This document shows positions 4,300 through 5,369 of a stretch of DNA of 5,369 nt, piece after piece; within the stretch, counting starts at the first letter, position 1; every line of letters starts with the position of its first letter. The translations under genes and the position numbers were made by a program. A model generated the notes under the pieces. It worked only from the letters and a program-made list of their open reading frames with translations. It ran no database searches and was not told the DNA's origin. Source of the stretch: Desulfobulbaceae bacterium (GTDB lineage Bacteria; Desulfobacterota; Desulfobulbia; Desulfobulbales; Desulfurivibrionaceae); the NCBI GenBank assembly GCA_003557565.1, contig PWOG01000077.1:1-5369 (forward strand), in the 5' to 3' direction.

Positions 4300-5369
4300 A
4301 TGGCCCTGGTTTCATTGCAACAGGTCAGCCTGGCCTTTGGCGGCCGCCCCCTGCTGGATGGGGTTGATCTCCAGATCGAGCCGGGGGAGCGGGTTTGCCT
4401 GCTGGGGCGCAACGGCGAGGGCAAGTCCACCCTGCTGCGGGTGATCAACGGTGAGGTGGAGCTCGACGGCGGCGAGATTGTCCGGCAGAAGGGCCTGCGC
4501 TGCGCCAGTCTGGAACAGGAGGTGCCGGCGGGACTGCGGGGTACGGTGTACGAGGTGGCCGCCGGCGGCCCCGGCCCGGTGGATCATCTGCATCTGGAGA
4601 AGGTGTTGAGCCGGCTGGAGCTGTCCGTCGAGCAGGAGTTTGCCGAACTCTCCGGCGGGCTCAAACGCAAGGTACTGCTGGCCCGGGCCCTGGCCGGCGA
4701 TCCGGAGCTGCTGTTGCTGGATGAGCCCACCAACCATCTGGATATCGCCGCCATTGGCCGGCTGGAAGAGATTCTGCTGAATTTTTCCGGCGCCCTGCTG
4801 TTTATTACCCACGACCGGCAGCTGGTCCGCCGCCTGGCCACCCGCATCATCGAGCTGGACCGGGGCAAACTCACCAGCTGGCCGGGGGATTACGACAACT
4901 ACCTGCGCCGCCGGGACGAAAGGCTGGCCGCCGAAAGCAGCGAAAACGCCAGGTTCGACCGCAAGCTGGCCGAGGAAGAGTCCTGGATTCGCCAGGGGAT
5001 CAAGGCTCGGCGCACCCGCAACCAGGGCCGGGTGGAGGCCCTGCGGCAGATGCGCCAGCAGCGGGCGGCCCGGCGGGAGCAAAGCGGCCGGGTGAAAATG
5101 CAGATCCAGGGTGGCGCTCGCTCCGGCCGCCTGGTGGCCGAAGCCAAGGAGCTGTCCTTTGCCTATGACGGCCAGCCGGTGATCAGCGGGCTGAGTACCA
5201 CCATCATGCGCGGCGACAAGGTGGGCATCATTGGCCCCAACGGGGTGGGCAAATCCACCCTGCTGCGGCTGCTGCTGGGGCAACTGGCCCCCACCGCCGG
5301 CCATCTGCGCCCGGGGGTCAACCTGGAAATCTGCTACTTCGACCAGCAGCGCGAACAGCTTGATCCGGC
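4300..5369 (+). CDS. uup: Uup-type ABC-F ATPase (partial, runs off right edge)
   Basis: The visible part gives 356 residues of an expected roughly 630. It has no membrane segments, as expected for ABC-F proteins, which act on the ribosome rather than in transport. The first ABC domain shows Walker A GRNGEGKST (36-44), a Q-loop glutamine near 73, signature LSGGLKRK (117-124), Walker B with LLLLDEPTNHLD (137-148) and H-switch H171 in FITHDR. The inter-domain linker contains EESWIRQGIKARRTRNQGRV (226-245) followed by EALRQMR, the hallmark of Uup as opposed to EttA or YheS. The second domain shows Walker A GPNGVGKST (312-320) and is cut before its signature. The start is ATG 4300, with GGGAG (4286-4290) 9 bases upstream. 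In E. coli Uup is associated with the 50S subunit, and its loss raises precise excision of transposons. It is transcribed away from the zinc-ribbon operon and appears intact as far as visible. Confidence 0.92.
   Translation, partial: MALVSLQQVSLAFGGRPLLDGVDLQIEPGERVCLLGRNGEGKSTLLRVINGEVELDGGEIVRQKGLRCASLEQEVPAGLRGTVYEVAAGGPGPVDHLHLEKVLSRLELSVEQEFAELSGGLKRKVLLARALAGDPELLLLDEPTNHLDIAAIGRLEEILLNFSGALLFITHDRQLVRRLATRIIELDRGKLTSWPGDYDNYLRRRDERLAAESSENARFDRKLAEEESWIRQGIKARRTRNQGRVEALRQMRQQRAARREQSGRVKMQIQGGARSGRLVAEAKELSFAYDGQPVISGLSTTIMRGDKVGIIGPNGVGKSTLLRLLLGQLAPTAGHLRPGVNLEICYFDQQREQLDP

Noticed and set aside
4312..5304. 330-codon minus-strand ORF
   Set aside because: It lies opposite uup, which has all ABC-F motifs. 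The product is a Gln/Ala/Gly-rich shadow with no domain.

Overview
The window is GC-rich, with densely packed genes on both strands and AT-rich gaps between them. Codon use strongly favours G/C in the third position. The gene mix suits a Gram-negative, probably anaerobic bacterium of the Desulfobacterota type (former Deltaproteobacteria): a Uup-type ABC-F ATPase, a polysaccharide-locus-type flavoprotein, a small CxxC thioredoxin, and a zinc ribbon paired with an ATP-grasp enzyme. That lineage guess is inference from protein style only.

Layout from left to right. (1) Positions 1-86, minus strand: the start of a membrane protein that runs off the left edge. It is separated by a 130-base gap holding a long inverted repeat from (2) a 530-residue FAD-dependent oxidoreductase (217-1809, minus). 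(3) Only 24 bases upstream lies a 176-residue thioredoxin-like protein with an unrecognised N-terminal domain (1834-2364, minus). The order of transcription is thioredoxin, flavoprotein, then probably the membrane protein. (4) A 472-base AT-rich gap (2365-2836) is full of signals. It holds nested inverted repeats, a close match to a sigma-54 promoter on the plus strand followed by a strong ribosome binding site and a 16-codon ORF, a sigma-70-like minus-strand promoter overlapping it, two terminator-like hairpins, and a strong GC-rich bidirectional terminator. (5) Two minus-strand genes follow, an ATP-grasp ligase (2837-3595, TTG start) preceded by a 91-residue zinc-ribbon protein (3612-3887). 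They form a compact two-gene operon with a good TTGACT-N17-TATATT promoter. (6) A 412-base gap (3888-4299) holds that promoter, a hairpin, AT-rich direct repeats and a GGTGTCTGACCCC imperfect palindrome. (7) uup (4300 to beyond the right edge, plus strand) encodes an ABC-F ATPase, cut after its second Walker A.

The flavoprotein with its thioredoxin and membrane-protein neighbours suggests envelope or polysaccharide redox chemistry. The zinc-ribbon/ATP-grasp pair looks like a dedicated partner set with an unknown ligation substrate. uup is a housekeeping translation/ribosome factor, transcribed divergently from that pair. The most unusual stretch is the gap at 2365-2836, which has the signals of a small transcription unit but no normal gene.
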